A stretch of DNA of 64,000 bases from Cyanobium sp. M30B3 (GCA_018399015.1 CP073761.1:496001-560000); one strand, 5' to 3'. Shown: positions 37,701 to 45,740, counted from the stretch's first letter. Numbers and translations are program-made. The notes: generated by a model from the letters alone, not told the origin.

Positions 37701-38355
37701 AGCGCTCCTGCCGCTCCTGCACCTCATCGAGCTTGGCGCGGGTCTGCTCGATGCGGGAGTCGAACAGGGCCACGCCGGCCAGTTCATCGATGATGCCGCG
37801 CCGGTCGCGGGCGCCCATCGACACGATGCGGGTCACGTCGCCCTGCATCACCACGTTGCTGCCCTCGGGGTCGACCCGCAGGCGCCGCAGTTGCGTCTGC
37901 AGTTGCTGCAGGTTGCAGGGGCTGCCGTCGGAGCTGAAGCTGCTGGCGTAGGTGCCGCCGGGGGCCACCCGCAGCCGCCGGGTCACGGTCCACTCCGTCT
38001 GGCCGGGCCGGATCCAGGGGCCCTCCTCGGGCGGCTCCAGGCCGGCTTCGGCCTCGTCCGGCTGCCAGTCGCGCAGGTCGAAGCGCACGCTCACCACGGT
38101 TTCGGCGGCCTTGCCGGCCCGCAGCATGGCGCTGTTGATCAGGTCGGGCAGCCGCTCGGCGCGCATGCCGCGGCTGCTGGCCAGCCCCAGGCAGAACAGC
38201 ACGCCGTCGAGAATGTTGCTCTTGCCGGAGCCGTTCGGGCCGGTCACCACCGTGAACCCCTGCTCGAGCGGGATCGACATCGATCCGCCGAACGACTTGA
38301 ACTGGTGCAGCTCGACCTGATTGATGTGAACCAACAGGCCCGACCGCCGAGCCAC
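34714..38355 (-). CDS. smc: Chromosome segregation ATPase SMC
   Basis: SMC compacts and separates chromosomes with ScpA/ScpB. The 1213-residue protein has Walker A GPNGSGKSN (residues 39-47), long coiled coils (about 170-530 and 690-1030) very rich in Gln, Glu, Leu and Arg, a central hinge (about 540-680; HGPVAHLGEVEERC, LTFLPLNKI), and at the C-terminus the signature LNAMSGGEKSLTALS and Walker B FYALDEVDSFLD. The GTG start at 38353-38355 is the longest; family similarity starts at LVHINQVEL. Length is standard. Confidence 0.95.
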   Translation of the reverse strand: MARRSGLLVHINQVELHQFKSFGGSMSIPLEQGFTVVTGPNGSGKSNILDGVLFCLGLASSRGMRAERLPDLINSAMLRAGKAAETVVSVRFDLRDWQPDEAEAGLEPPEEGPWIRPGQTEWTVTRRLRVAPGGTYASSFSSDGSPCNLQQLQTQLRRLRVDPEGSNVVMQGDVTRIVSMGARDRRGIIDELAGVALFDSRIEQTRAKLDEVQERQERCGIVQQELLAARARLERDCAKARTYQELRQRLHSGRLQEQVLAYEAAEAGLAQLERRQRALTSQQEADRSAVAEAEGSLAAAALSLEQLQAEVKALGEDQLLAVQAELAGLEARTRELARQADQHQKQAEDLQRQRQELASRQGELQHQQRGQSPGDESELEAAEQACRSAEAAVEMSRRRLGEVAGRSGSWLEEQQRRSQERDRLSAAIGPLEAERQQRGERLRQGEERIGELRTELERDGSDDARALAQLEAAERERHTLVEQLRQGEGQVQQLVEELALQQRTRGRLEQEQTQLEREIARIDSRRETLQESRGTGALRMLLEAGLEGIHGPVAHLGEVEERCRLALEVAAGGRLGQVVVDDDRIAARAIELLKSRRAGRLTFLPLNKIRGGGSSTATATATAAGALQRGGSPGAGGAGLVGRAVQLIRHEPIYAEVFRYVFGDTLVFSDLASARRELGRCRAVTLDGELLEKSGAMTGGSLQQRGGQLGFGRSSEGDEAEPLRRRLLELGESLVACRRREAELAGQLEALRPQLAQLQRRQAALEAEHSGAVRNLEPLRQRQRQQQQRLQQLEQALQDDRQRLQQLEGELGPLLLQLQALQQADANQEASRDAARWQALQHDLEAADRTLAEARLRRDQLLAVRRERALMAERLQSQLEALAGDERRLVAAVQALVAERELWKQQQQADQQQRQQLEARQGELQARFGERRRARDAAEAQLAGQRQALQQKQWELQRLGEELESLASQRRSEQQRLEQLQRELPDPLPEIPEEVRANGLDALQAELRSLQARMEALEPVNMLALDELAQLETRLADLEERLDVLAKEREELLLRIETVATLRQEAFLEAFQAVDGHFRTIFAELSDGEGHLQLENPEAPLEGGLTLVAHPKGKAVRRLNAMSGGEKSLTALSFLFALQRFRPSPFYALDEVDSFLDGVNVERLAALIARQADAAQFMVVSHRRPMIAAAQRTIGVTQARGAHTQVVGLPPAA

Positions 38356-38395
38356 CGAAATGTAGCGGAGGCTTTCCGAAGCTCAACCCCATTCC

Positions 38396-38401
38396 TAGCT
38401 T
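38396..38401 (+). promoter_or_regulatory. Possible -10 box (TAGCTT) of the YqjD/YqjE-like pair
   Basis: The hexamer lies 37 bp before the ATG at 38439 in the smc-divergent gap and matches TANNNT. No -35 element is visible. Confidence 0.35.
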
Positions 38402-38438
38402 GAAGGGACGTGCCTGATTCCCCCTACCCCTTCCCGCC

Positions 38439-38915
38439 ATGACCACCGACACCAGACCAGCGGACAGCCCCATTGCCGGCGGGCCCGATCGCCAGGGCGA
38501 GGGGCCCAGCCCGGCCCCCGGCCCCGTGCCCGGTTTCCGCGAGCGCTTCGAGAGCCTGCTGCCCGAGATTCAGCGCCACTGGCCCGATGTGGCGCGCCAC
38601 ACCCTGGAGGCCACCCGCGGCAGCTTCGATGAGGTGGCCCACGTGATCGCCGAGCAGAGCGGCCGCACCGTGACCGCTGTGAAACAGCAGCTGCTGGAGC
38701 TGGTGGATGTGGCCGGCGACCAGACCCAGCGGCTGGGCCAGACCCTGCAGCCCCTGGAGCAGCAGCTGGAGAGCCTGCTCGATGAGCTCAACGCCACCCT
38801 GCGCCCCCGCATCGAGAAGCCCGTGCGCGAGCGGCCGTTGCTGGCCATCGGCATCGCCGCCGGCGTGGGCGTGCTGCTGGGCCTGCTGCTCGGATCGGGG
38901 CGTCGCTCGGCATGA
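38439..38915 (+). CDS. DUF883/YqjD-like membrane-anchored protein
   Basis: The 158-residue protein has a Pro/Gly-rich head, an amphipathic helical middle (ATRGSFDEVAHVIAEQSGRT, VAGDQTQRLGQTLQPLEQQL) and one C-terminal membrane helix (LLAIGIAAGVGVLLGLLLG) preceded by KPVRERP and followed by RR. This is the tail pattern of ElaB/YqjD proteins, which tether ribosomes to the membrane in stationary phase in E. coli. Divergent from smc; its stop overlaps the next start (ATGA). Confidence 0.72.
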   Translation: MTTDTRPADSPIAGGPDRQGEGPSPAPGPVPGFRERFESLLPEIQRHWPDVARHTLEATRGSFDEVAHVIAEQSGRTVTAVKQQLLELVDVAGDQTQRLGQTLQPLEQQLESLLDELNATLRPRIEKPVRERPLLAIGIAAGVGVLLGLLLGSGRRSA

Positions 38916-39331
38916 GTCCGTTCGGCGACGACGACCGCAACAGGGGCCAGCAGCCCGATCGGGCGGGCCCTGGCCGGGTGGCCCTCGGCCGGGTGGGCTC
39001 GCTGATGACCTCGGTGATGGACCTGCATGTGCGCATCGCCCTGCAGGAGGCCGACCGGGAGAAGCGGCGGCTGATCAGCGGTGCCCTGCTGCTCAGTGGC
39101 GGCCTGGTGATGCTGCTGCTGGCCCTGATCGGCGCCCAGCTGGCCCTGCTGCTCTGGCTGCACCAGGGGCTGGGCTGGAGCTGGATCCACAGCGCCCTGG
39201 CCGTCTCGGCCCTCAACGTGGTGCTGGCCGGCGTGTTTCTGCGGGTGGGCGGCCAGCTCACCAAGGGCCCCTATCTGCCCCAGACCGCCGCCGGTCTCAG
39301 CAAGACCACCCGGGCCCTGTTCGGGCGCTGA
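38912..39331 (+). CDS. Phage-holin-like YqjE family membrane protein
   Basis: The 139-residue protein has two membrane helices (LLLSGGLVMLLLALIGAQLALLLWL; HSALAVSALNVVLAGVFLRVG) preceded by a helical region typical of Phage_holin_3_6/YqjE (SVMDLHVRIALQEADREKRR). The 4-bp ATGA overlap with the DUF883-like gene matches the YqjD-YqjE arrangement, so the two probably form one membrane-associated unit. It converges on the RNA methyltransferase gene. Confidence 0.75.
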   Translation: MSPFGDDDRNRGQQPDRAGPGRVALGRVGSLMTSVMDLHVRIALQEADREKRRLISGALLLSGGLVMLLLALIGAQLALLLWLHQGLGWSWIHSALAVSALNVVLAGVFLRVGGQLTKGPYLPQTAAGLSKTTRALFGR

Positions 39332-39334
39332 TTC

Positions 39335-40501
39335 TCAGCGGATGTCGTAGCGCAGCCAGCGGCAGTCGATGCCGCCGTTGCTCACCGGGATGCGGCGGCT
39401 GGCCTTCATGCGCAGGGCGCCGGTGAGCTGGGGGTTGCCGCTCAGCAGCCACAGCGTCCAGCCGGAGCAGCGCTCCTTCACCATCGCGCCCAGATCGGCG
39501 TAGAGGCCCTCCAGGGTTTCGGGATCGCCGATGCGCTCGCCGTAGGGCGGGTTGCACACCAGCACGCCGGGGGTGGCTGGCGGCTGGAAGTCGCGGCAGT
39601 CGCCCTGGTGCAGGCTGATCCAGGGGGCCACGCCGGCGGCGGCGGCGTTGTGGCGGGCCTGCTCCAGCACCAGGGGGTCCTGCTCCAGCCCCAGCAGCGG
39701 CGCCAGGGGACGGCCGTCGGCCAGCCGATCGCGCTCCAGCCCCCGGGCCGCCGCCACTTCCCGCTGCCAGAGGGCGGCAGCGAAATCGGGCCAGCGCTGC
39801 AGGCTGAACGGCCGCTCCAGCCCCGGCGCCCGGCCCAGGGCCAGGCGGGCCGCCTCGATCAGCAGGCTGCCGGAGCCGCAGAGCGGGTCGGCCAGGGGCA
39901 CCGCGCCATCCCAGCCGCTGAGGGCGATCAGGCCGGCGGCCAGGTTTTCTTTGAGGGGCGCCAGCCCCATGGCGGGCCGGTAGCCGCGGCGGTGCAGGCT
40001 GCTGCCGCTGCCATCGAGGCTGAGCACGGCCTGGGACGACTGGCCGGGCCGACCGGCGCTCAGGTGCAGATGCAGGCAGAGGTCGGGATCCTCCAGATCC
40101 ACCGCCGAGCGGGCGCCCCAGCGCTGGCGCTGCAGATCCACCAGGGCGTTCTTCACCTGCAGGGCGGTGTAGTGGCTGTGGTTCAGGCCGGGCAGGCTGC
40201 CGCTGGCCTCCACCCTGAGGCTGCGTTCTGGCGGCAGCCAGCGGTCCCAGTCGGCGGCGGCCTGCACGCCGGCGTGGAGATCGTCGCGGCCGCGGCAGGG
40301 AAACACCGCCAGCTGGCGCAGCAGCCGGAAGGGCAGGCGGGCCCGCAGGTGCAGGCGGTAGTAGGTGGCCAGGTCGGTGTGGCAGGCCACCGCCCGCCGC
40401 TGGGGCCGCACCGCGCTCGCCCCCAGCTCCACCAGCTCAGCTGCCGCCACCTCCTCCAGCCCCGGGGGCACCACGGCCACGGTGGGAAAGGGCACGGTCA
40501 T
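39335..40501 (-). CDS. THUMP-domain RNA methyltransferase (RlmL/YpsC-like)
   Basis: The 388-residue protein has an N-terminal ferredoxin-like plus THUMP region (about residues 1-155; FPTVAVVPPGLEEVAAAEL, SHYTALQVKNALVD) and a C-terminal Rossmann methyltransferase (UPF0020): PLCGSGSLLIEAA for SAM and the catalytic NPPYGER motif for the base amine. Family members methylate N2 of guanosine in 23S rRNA or tRNA. It ends 4 bp after the YqjE-like gene. Confidence 0.9.
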   Translation of the reverse strand: MTVPFPTVAVVPPGLEEVAAAELVELGASAVRPQRRAVACHTDLATYYRLHLRARLPFRLLRQLAVFPCRGRDDLHAGVQAAADWDRWLPPERSLRVEASGSLPGLNHSHYTALQVKNALVDLQRQRWGARSAVDLEDPDLCLHLHLSAGRPGQSSQAVLSLDGSGSSLHRRGYRPAMGLAPLKENLAAGLIALSGWDGAVPLADPLCGSGSLLIEAARLALGRAPGLERPFSLQRWPDFAAALWQREVAAARGLERDRLADGRPLAPLLGLEQDPLVLEQARHNAAAAGVAPWISLHQGDCRDFQPPATPGVLVCNPPYGERIGDPETLEGLYADLGAMVKERCSGWTLWLLSGNPQLTGALRMKASRRIPVSNGGIDCRWLRYDIR

Positions 40502-40617
40502 CGATTCAGAGCAGCTGGATCAGGACTCAGTCTCCTGCTGCGGCCCTCTTGGGGCGGTTCTCCGGCCTTCGGATCGCCAGTGCTGGTCCCACAGTGATCC
40601 GATCCCGCAGACATCCC

Positions 40618-40836
40618 ATGGTCGGTTCTCTGAAGGTTGCCTCCGGCTCCCCGCTGCTGGCCACTGTGTCGTTGCTGAACGGCCGCCAGCCAGTGGCGGC
40701 CCGGGCGCTGCAGCGGCGGCTGGCGTGCGAGGGCCGGGTGACCCTGTTCCAGGGAACCTCTGCCCGAGCCCGGCGGCTGGCCGGGGTGCTGGCGCGGCGG
40801 GGGTTCAGTGTCTCGCTGAATCTGCAGGCCGGCTGA
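40618..40836 (+). CDS. Possible small hypothetical protein (72 aa)
   Basis: From the ATG at 40618 the product reads MVGSLKVASGSPLLATVSLL and continues with Arg/Ala-rich helices ending RGFSVSLNLQAG. Composition is coding-like and no larger frame opposes it, but I recognise no family. It lies between the divergent methyltransferase and the tmRNA acceptor piece. Confidence 0.4.
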   Translation: MVGSLKVASGSPLLATVSLLNGRQPVAARALQRRLACEGRVTLFQGTSARARRLAGVLARRGFSVSLNLQAG

Positions 40837-40919
40837 GCCATGGTTCCGGGAGCCGAAGCCTGTCTGCCCCAGCAGGCGGAGAGCCGCACCTCCTGGCTGG
40901 CTGCAGGTGCCATGATTCA

Positions 40920-41178
40920 GATGTCCGGTTTCGGCCGGACTAGGTGGCTCACACCAGTGTTTCGGACAGCGGTTCGATTCCGCTCAGCTCCATTCCCCCA
41001 TCCTGGGGCTGTAATGGTTTCGACGGGGCATAAGGAGGGTGACTGAAGCCTGCTCGGTGAGAGCAAACCCGTAACAGCGAACAACATCGTTCGTTTCTCC
41101 CGTCAAGCTGCCCCCGTGGCCGCCTGACATCTCTAAGGGAGATGGGGTGAGGTCAGCCTTATCACCCAAATGACCCAT
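40920..41178 (+). ncRNA. ssrA: tmRNA, circularly permuted two-piece form
   Basis: tmRNA rescues stalled ribosomes. The acceptor part comes first: a GTCCGG/CCGGAC hairpin (from about 40920), then GGACAGCGGTTCGATTCCGC (T arm) and CAGCTCC with discriminator A at 40992. The coding part begins 12 nt later with GGGGCTG (41005-41011), which pairs with CAGCTCC. It continues with the conserved TTCGACGGGG and then the tag frame at 41077-41127, encoding ANNIVRFSRQAAPVAA and TGA. The 3' half preceding the 5' half shows permutation, as known for alpha-cyanobacteria. CCA is not encoded. The 5' boundary and the extent of the pseudoknot region are approximate. Confidence 0.9.
41077..41127 (+). other. tmRNA proteolysis-tag reading frame
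   Basis: Resume codon GCG starts the 16-residue tag ANNIVRFSRQAAPVAA, followed by TGA. The final VAA is the protease recognition end, as in other cyanobacteria. Confidence 0.92.
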
Positions 41179-41179
41179 G

Positions 41180-41204
41180 GGCCCTGGAAGGGGCCTCTCT
41201 TTTT
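41180..41204 (+). terminator. Rho-independent terminator of tmRNA
   Basis: A GGCCC/GGGCC stem with a 6-nt loop is followed by TCTCTTTTT. It lies directly after the tmRNA coding piece and only a few bases before the stop of the convergent hydrolase gene. Confidence 0.8.
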
Positions 41205-41206
41205 GT

Positions 41207-42808
41207 TCAAGGCCCTCCGGCTGCATCACTGGGGATGCTGATCCAGCTGATGCGGTGCTCCTTCAGCCCTTGCTGGATCTGTGCTGAGGGTGGCTGATCG
41301 CATGGGACTCCCCGCAGGGCCAAGTCATAGAGCAGGTCTAAGCAGAAGCGGCCGCGGAAGTAGCCGCCATGGCTGTCGATCTGGCCGATGCCAAGCGGGG
41401 CCAGCAGCATCAGCACCAAGGTGGCCGCGTAGTTGAAGGGCCGCAGCAGGGTGTTGCCGGCGGTGAAGGCGCTGAGATGGCGCCCCTGATCGGTGTAATC
41501 GGTGCAGTCGATCACGTTGAGCGGGTAGCCGATCACCGCTGGACAGTGGAACGGTGGCTCGCATAGGGGTCTGGACCGCAGTACTCCATGCAGTTCGAGG
41601 TCCCTCAGATCCGAGGCCCGCCAGCCATAGATCCCGTCCTTTCCCCGTCCCTGGATGCTCAGGTTGCCCAGGCGGTAGCCGCCCATCCGGGTTCCGGATG
41701 GAAACACGAAGTAGTTGGCCAGGGTCGAGGCCAGCCGCAGCACCATGTCAGCGTCGTTGACGAACAGAAAGGTGTCACTGAAGCGCCGCAGACAGCTGGC
41801 CAGATAGTTGGAGCGGCCTGTCGTGATCGCCCACACCGGGATGTCGGCGGCCACCAGGATCAAACGGTCGAGGATGAACAGTTGGCCGATGGCGGCCCGC
41901 TGGCTGCGAAGTCGCTCCCGGGTCTGATGGCTTTCCGGCGCGGGGCAGCTCGGGCCGGCGAAAGGCCCCAGTGGGTTGTTCTCCCAGAAGTGGCTGTCGG
42001 CATTGGTGTCGAACACATTGCTGAGCACCCGGATCAACGACGTGGTGAGGAAGGTGCCCATGCTGTGACCCAGGAAGCTGAGGCTGATCCGGCGTGCCTC
42101 CCCCCGCTGCAGTTGGTTGAGGTAGCCGCTGTCTGTGCTGATCTCCTGCACCAGGTGATGGAGCGCCCGGATCATCTCCACTGCGTCGAACACGCCAAAC
42201 GTGCCGGCCCGGTCCCGGTCGCGGAAGTACACCACCATCCGCAGCAGCGTGAGGGTGATGCCGATGCCCAGGAGCAGCTGGCCCACCACGGCGGCCACGC
42301 CACTGGCGGCGCTGCCGAGCACGCCTCCCAGCCCCAGCAGCAGCAGCAGCCCCACCGGCATGGCCCGGATCCAGCGCAAGGGGCCGCCGGCGCCGATCCG
42401 CTCGGAAGGCCAGGCGTAGTGCACGAACAGCACATAGTCGTCCGGGGGAGCCTTTGCCATCCCCAGGGCGTCGGCCTGGAACTTGCGCTCAGCAGCGTCG
42501 TACTCCAGCTTCACGCTTGCCAGCGGCACGTTGTAGCCGTGGATCCGTACCACCAGCCGCAGGCGCTGGTTCCCCTTGCCGGCACCCGGTTTCCGGAAGA
42601 ACTGATCGAGGTGCCGGCGCAGCTCCACCAGGTGCTCCGCACTGCGTTCAAAGTCCCCAGCATCGAGGCCTCTGCGGTAGGGCCGCTCCGCCTCCAGCGG
42701 GGCGGTGCTGCAGATCAGCAGGTGGCTGAAGCAGGGGGCCTGCTCGGAGGGATAAGCCCTGTAGCGCAGCAGGGCCAGTTGGCCTGGAGTGATTGCCGGG
42801 CTGGTCAT
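41207..42808 (-). CDS. Large alpha/beta hydrolase-like membrane protein (DUF900-like)
   Basis: The 533-residue protein (ATG at 42806-42808) has an alpha/beta hydrolase nucleophile elbow LSFLGHSMGTFL (about residue 245) after an opening strand RLVVRIHGYNVPL. Two adjacent membrane helices sit at about residues 155-200 (MPVGLLLLLGLGGVLG; VVGQLLLGIGITLTLL), and a further hydrophobic segment near the C-terminus (AATLVLMLLAPLGI). The Asp may be in FVNDADMVLRL and a His in the tail. It resembles DUF900-type hydrolases with an inserted membrane hairpin; substrate unknown. Its position directly beside tmRNA, a common insertion target, and lack of operon partners suggest it was acquired. Confidence 0.6.
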   Translation of the reverse strand: MTSPAITPGQLALLRYRAYPSEQAPCFSHLLICSTAPLEAERPYRRGLDAGDFERSAEHLVELRRHLDQFFRKPGAGKGNQRLRLVVRIHGYNVPLASVKLEYDAAERKFQADALGMAKAPPDDYVLFVHYAWPSERIGAGGPLRWIRAMPVGLLLLLGLGGVLGSAASGVAAVVGQLLLGIGITLTLLRMVVYFRDRDRAGTFGVFDAVEMIRALHHLVQEISTDSGYLNQLQRGEARRISLSFLGHSMGTFLTTSLIRVLSNVFDTNADSHFWENNPLGPFAGPSCPAPESHQTRERLRSQRAAIGQLFILDRLILVAADIPVWAITTGRSNYLASCLRRFSDTFLFVNDADMVLRLASTLANYFVFPSGTRMGGYRLGNLSIQGRGKDGIYGWRASDLRDLELHGVLRSRPLCEPPFHCPAVIGYPLNVIDCTDYTDQGRHLSAFTAGNTLLRPFNYAATLVLMLLAPLGIGQIDSHGGYFRGRFCLDLLYDLALRGVPCDQPPSAQIQQGLKEHRISWISIPSDAAGGP

Positions 42809-42875
42809 CGGGAACACGTGGTGCTGCCTCCCCCTTGCTAGCCGGGCCGCACCAGGTTGAACACTGGCCTCCGCC

Positions 42876-43298
42876 TCACGGGCGGAAGCCGCTCCAGCGG
42901 GCCAGCTCCTCCACGCTCTGCACCCCCACCAGCCTCTCCTTGCCGGGCATGTCCCAGGTGGGGAAGGCGCGAATGCCGGCGGCGGAGCAGCGGGCGCTGC
43001 CCTTGGCGTCCGTGCACTCCACGTAGGGCAGCTGCGCCCCGGCCTGCTTGCCGAACAGCGCCTTCTGCTGGGTACAGGCCGGACACCACCAGGCTCCGAA
43101 GAAGATGGCCCCCCTGGCCTTGAGATGGTTGGCGAGCGCCTGCTGCCGGGCGCTGGAGCCCGTCAGCGCCGCCCGGGCCTGGGCCAGCCGCGGTGCGGCC
43201 CGCTCGCCGGTCTGGGCACTGGCCGTGGCCACCACCCCCACCAGGCCCAGGCTGCAGGCGATCAGCAGGGCGGCGCGCCGCGAGCGGAGAGGCAACAT
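42876..43298 (-). CDS. Secreted thioredoxin-like protein (VKOR-associated type)
   Basis: The 140-residue protein has a signal peptide (from MLPLRSRRAALLIACSLGLV; cleavage near ATASAQ) and a thioredoxin fold with the active site FFGAWWCPACTQQKALFG. The blocks YVECTD, SARCSAAGIRAFPTWDM and GVQSVEELARWSGF match the thioredoxin domain fused to cyanobacterial VKOR, here as a free protein. It probably acts in periplasmic/lumenal disulfide formation. A TTG three codons upstream is an alternative start. Confidence 0.85.
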   Translation of the reverse strand: MLPLRSRRAALLIACSLGLVGVVATASAQTGERAAPRLAQARAALTGSSARQQALANHLKARGAIFFGAWWCPACTQQKALFGKQAGAQLPYVECTDAKGSARCSAAGIRAFPTWDMPGKERLVGVQSVEELARWSGFRP

Positions 43299-43454
43299 CA
43301 CAATCAACAGGAGCGGCTGATCCGAATCCGACGCTAGAAGGGCCCGTGTCCGCCGGCAGCGGGAGCTGGCTGAGAGAATGGCGGGCCCGGTTGGGCTGCC
43401 CCCTCTCCAACGGGGCCCCGCTTCCGTTCACCTCCCGCCCGTTCTCCCCCGCCG

Positions 43455-44429
43455 ATGAGCGCCAACGGCTACCGCGACTACTTCAAGGTGCTGGGCGTGG
43501 ACCGGGGCGCTGACGCCGACGCCATCAAGCGCGCCTTCCGCAAGCTGGCGCGCCAGTACCACCCGGACGTGAACCCGGGCGACAAGGACGCCGAAGCCCG
43601 CTTCAAGGAGATCAGTGAGGCCTATGAGGTGCTCTCGGATCCGGACAAGCGGCGCCGCTACGAGCAGTTCGGCCAGTACTGGAGCCAGGCCGGTGGCGCC
43701 GGCGGTGGCATGGGCGGCATGGATGTGGACTTCGGCCGCTACGGCAACTTCGACGACTTCATCAACGACCTGCTCGGCCGCTTCGGCGGAGCGGCTGCCG
43801 GCGCGGGTGGATTCGGCGGGTTCGGCACCGGCTTCCCCGGGGGCTTCGGCGCCGGCTTCGGCGGGCCAGGGGCTGGTCGTGCGGCGGCCCCCAACCTGGA
43901 TGCCGAGGCCACCCTCTCGCTCAGCCTCTCCGATGCCTTCCACGGCTGCGAGCGCACCCTGGCGGTGAATGAGGAGCGGGTGCAGGTGCGGATCCCCGCT
44001 GGCGTCAAGGACGGCAGCCGCCTGCGCCTCAAGGGGAAGGGCAATCTCCAGCCCGGCACGGGGCGCCGCGGCGACCTCTACCTCAACCTCAAGCTCCAGC
44101 CCCATCCGGTGTGGCGCCTGGACGGCGACCAGCTGCGGGCTGACCTGCCGCTCAGCCTCGATGAGCTGGCCCTCGGCGGCGAGGTGGTGGTGGCCACGCC
44201 CGACGGCGAGGCCAAGGTGCAGGTGCCACCCGGCATGAAGGTGGGTCGCAGCCTGCGCCTGCGCGGCAAGGGCTGGCCGTTGCCCGCTGGCCGCGGCGAT
44301 CTGCTGCTCACCCCCACCCTGCAGTTGCCCGAAGCCCTGAGCGATCGGGAGCGCCAGTTGCTGGAGGACCTGCGCCAGGCCCGCAGCGTTGATCCCCGCC
44401 AGGGCTGGGCCGCCGCCGCCCGTCTCTGA
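43455..44429 (+). CDS. DnaJ-type co-chaperone without zinc finger (CbpA-like)
   Basis: The 324-residue protein has an N-terminal J domain (YFKVLGVDRGADADAIKRAF, HPD at QYHPDVNPG), a Gly/Phe-rich linker (about residues 75-140) and two C-terminal beta-barrel substrate-binding domains (VRIPAGVKDGSRLRLKGKG, VPPGMKVGRSLRLRGKG). The four CxxCxGxG repeats of full DnaJ are absent, so this is a CbpA/DnaJ2-type partner of DnaK. It is followed by hemB 56 bp downstream. Confidence 0.92.
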   Translation: MSANGYRDYFKVLGVDRGADADAIKRAFRKLARQYHPDVNPGDKDAEARFKEISEAYEVLSDPDKRRRYEQFGQYWSQAGGAGGGMGGMDVDFGRYGNFDDFINDLLGRFGGAAAGAGGFGGFGTGFPGGFGAGFGGPGAGRAAAPNLDAEATLSLSLSDAFHGCERTLAVNEERVQVRIPAGVKDGSRLRLKGKGNLQPGTGRRGDLYLNLKLQPHPVWRLDGDQLRADLPLSLDELALGGEVVVATPDGEAKVQVPPGMKVGRSLRLRGKGWPLPAGRGDLLLTPTLQLPEALSDRERQLLEDLRQARSVDPRQGWAAAARL

Positions 44430-44485
44430 CCCGCCGTGGCGCCCAGGACCCGGTCCGTAGGATCCGCCCCAGCCACCCCAGCACC

Positions 44486-45487
44486 ATGGAGCTCAGCTAT
44501 CGCCCCCGCCGGTTGCGCCGCACGCCGGCCCTGAGGGCGATGGTGCGTGAGCACCAGCTGGGTGCCGCCGATTTCATCTATCCCCTGTTCGTGCACGAGG
44601 GGGCCACCAATGAGCCGATCGGTGCCATGCCCGGCTGCCAGCGCTGGAGCCTGGAAGGGCTGGTGCAGGAGGTGGGCCGCGCCTGGGATCTGGGCATCCG
44701 CTGCGTGGTGCTGTTCCCCAAGGTGGCCGATGGCCTGAAAACCGAGGACGGCGCCGAGTGCTTCAACGAGCACGGCCTGATCCCCCGCGCCATCCGCCGC
44801 CTCAAGGAGGTGCATCCCCAGATGGCGATCATGACCGACGTGGCCCTCGACCCCTACTCCTGCGATGGCCATGACGGCATCGTGAGCAACGAGGGCGTGG
44901 TGCTCAACGACGAGACGGTGGCGATCCTCTGCAAGCAGGCCGTGGCCCAGGCCCGCGCCGGCGCTGATCTGATCGGCCCCAGCGACATGATGGATGGCCG
45001 CGTCGGCGCCATCCGCGAGGCCCTCGACGAGGAGGGCTTCGAGCACGTGGGGATCATCAGCTACACGGCCAAATACGCCTCCGCCTACTACGGCCCGTTC
45101 CGCGAGGCGCTCGATTCGGCGCCCCGGGCCGCCGCCGGCAAGCCGATCCCCACCGACAAGAGCACCTACCAGATGGACCCGGCCAACAGCCGCGAGGCGA
45201 TCCTCGAGGCCCAGCTCGATGAGAGCGAAGGCGCCGACATCCTGATGGTGAAGCCGGGCCTGGCCTACCTCGACATCATCCATCGCCTGCGCGGCGAATC
45301 CGAGCAGCCGATCGCCGCCTACAACGTGAGCGGCGAATACGCCATGGTGAAAGCCGCCGCCGAGCGGGGCTGGATCGACGAGCGGGCCGTGGTGCTGGAA
45401 ACCCTGCTCTGCTTCAAGCGGGCCGGTGCCGACCTGATCCTCACCTACCACGCCTGCGATGCGGCCGCCTGGCTGCGCCAGGGTTGA
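44486..45487 (+). CDS. hemB: Delta-aminolevulinic acid dehydratase (porphobilinogen synthase)
   Basis: HemB joins two 5-aminolevulinate molecules into porphobilinogen for heme, chlorophyll and bilin synthesis. The 333-residue protein has the Schiff-base lysine in LMVKPGLAYLDI, the second active lysine region SAYYGPFREALDSAP and metal region TDVALDPYSCDGHDG. Asp at the metal site in place of the Cys triad indicates the magnesium-type enzyme typical of photosynthetic organisms. A TAGGAT box at 44458-44463 may be the -10 element. Confidence 0.96.
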   Translation: MELSYRPRRLRRTPALRAMVREHQLGAADFIYPLFVHEGATNEPIGAMPGCQRWSLEGLVQEVGRAWDLGIRCVVLFPKVADGLKTEDGAECFNEHGLIPRAIRRLKEVHPQMAIMTDVALDPYSCDGHDGIVSNEGVVLNDETVAILCKQAVAQARAGADLIGPSDMMDGRVGAIREALDEEGFEHVGIISYTAKYASAYYGPFREALDSAPRAAAGKPIPTDKSTYQMDPANSREAILEAQLDESEGADILMVKPGLAYLDIIHRLRGESEQPIAAYNVSGEYAMVKAAAERGWIDERAVVLETLLCFKRAGADLILTYHACDAAAWLRQG

Positions 45488-45690
45488 GGGCCAGGCTGCG
45501 CATCCACCTGCACGGTCCCTGGATCGTGGCAGGGATCGTGGTTCTGATGGCGCTGCATCTGCTCCGTCTCGACCGTTTCGCGGCGACGAGCGGTGCCTGG
45601 GGACTGCTCGGCAGTGCGGCCATCTGCTTCTCGATCGGCTGCGTCTGCCGCACCTCCTGGCAGATCGCCCGGGGTGGCGGCCCGAGCTGA
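45484..45690 (+). CDS. Possible small membrane protein (68 aa)
   Basis: A TTG at 45484 overlaps the hemB stop (TTGA) and opens a 68-residue frame with two hydrophobic stretches (WIVAGIVVLMALHLL; GLLGSAAICFSIGCVC) and basic ends. The four-base overlap would couple it to hemB. The pattern is plausible for a real small protein, but the start codon and any family are unconfirmed. Confidence 0.42.
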   Translation: MRARLRIHLHGPWIVAGIVVLMALHLLRLDRFAATSGAWGLLGSAAICFSIGCVCRTSWQIARGGGPS

Positions 45691-45740
45691 TTCGGCACCC
45701 CCTGCGCCCAGTCAGCGGGCGAGGGGATCCTTGCTGGAGA

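Noticed and set aside
40930-40992. Possible separate tRNA (T arm GGTTCGATTCC and acceptor-like end)
   Set aside because: It lacks D and anticodon arms; its CAGCTCC end pairs with GGGGCTG 12 nt later, so it is the tmRNA acceptor piece.
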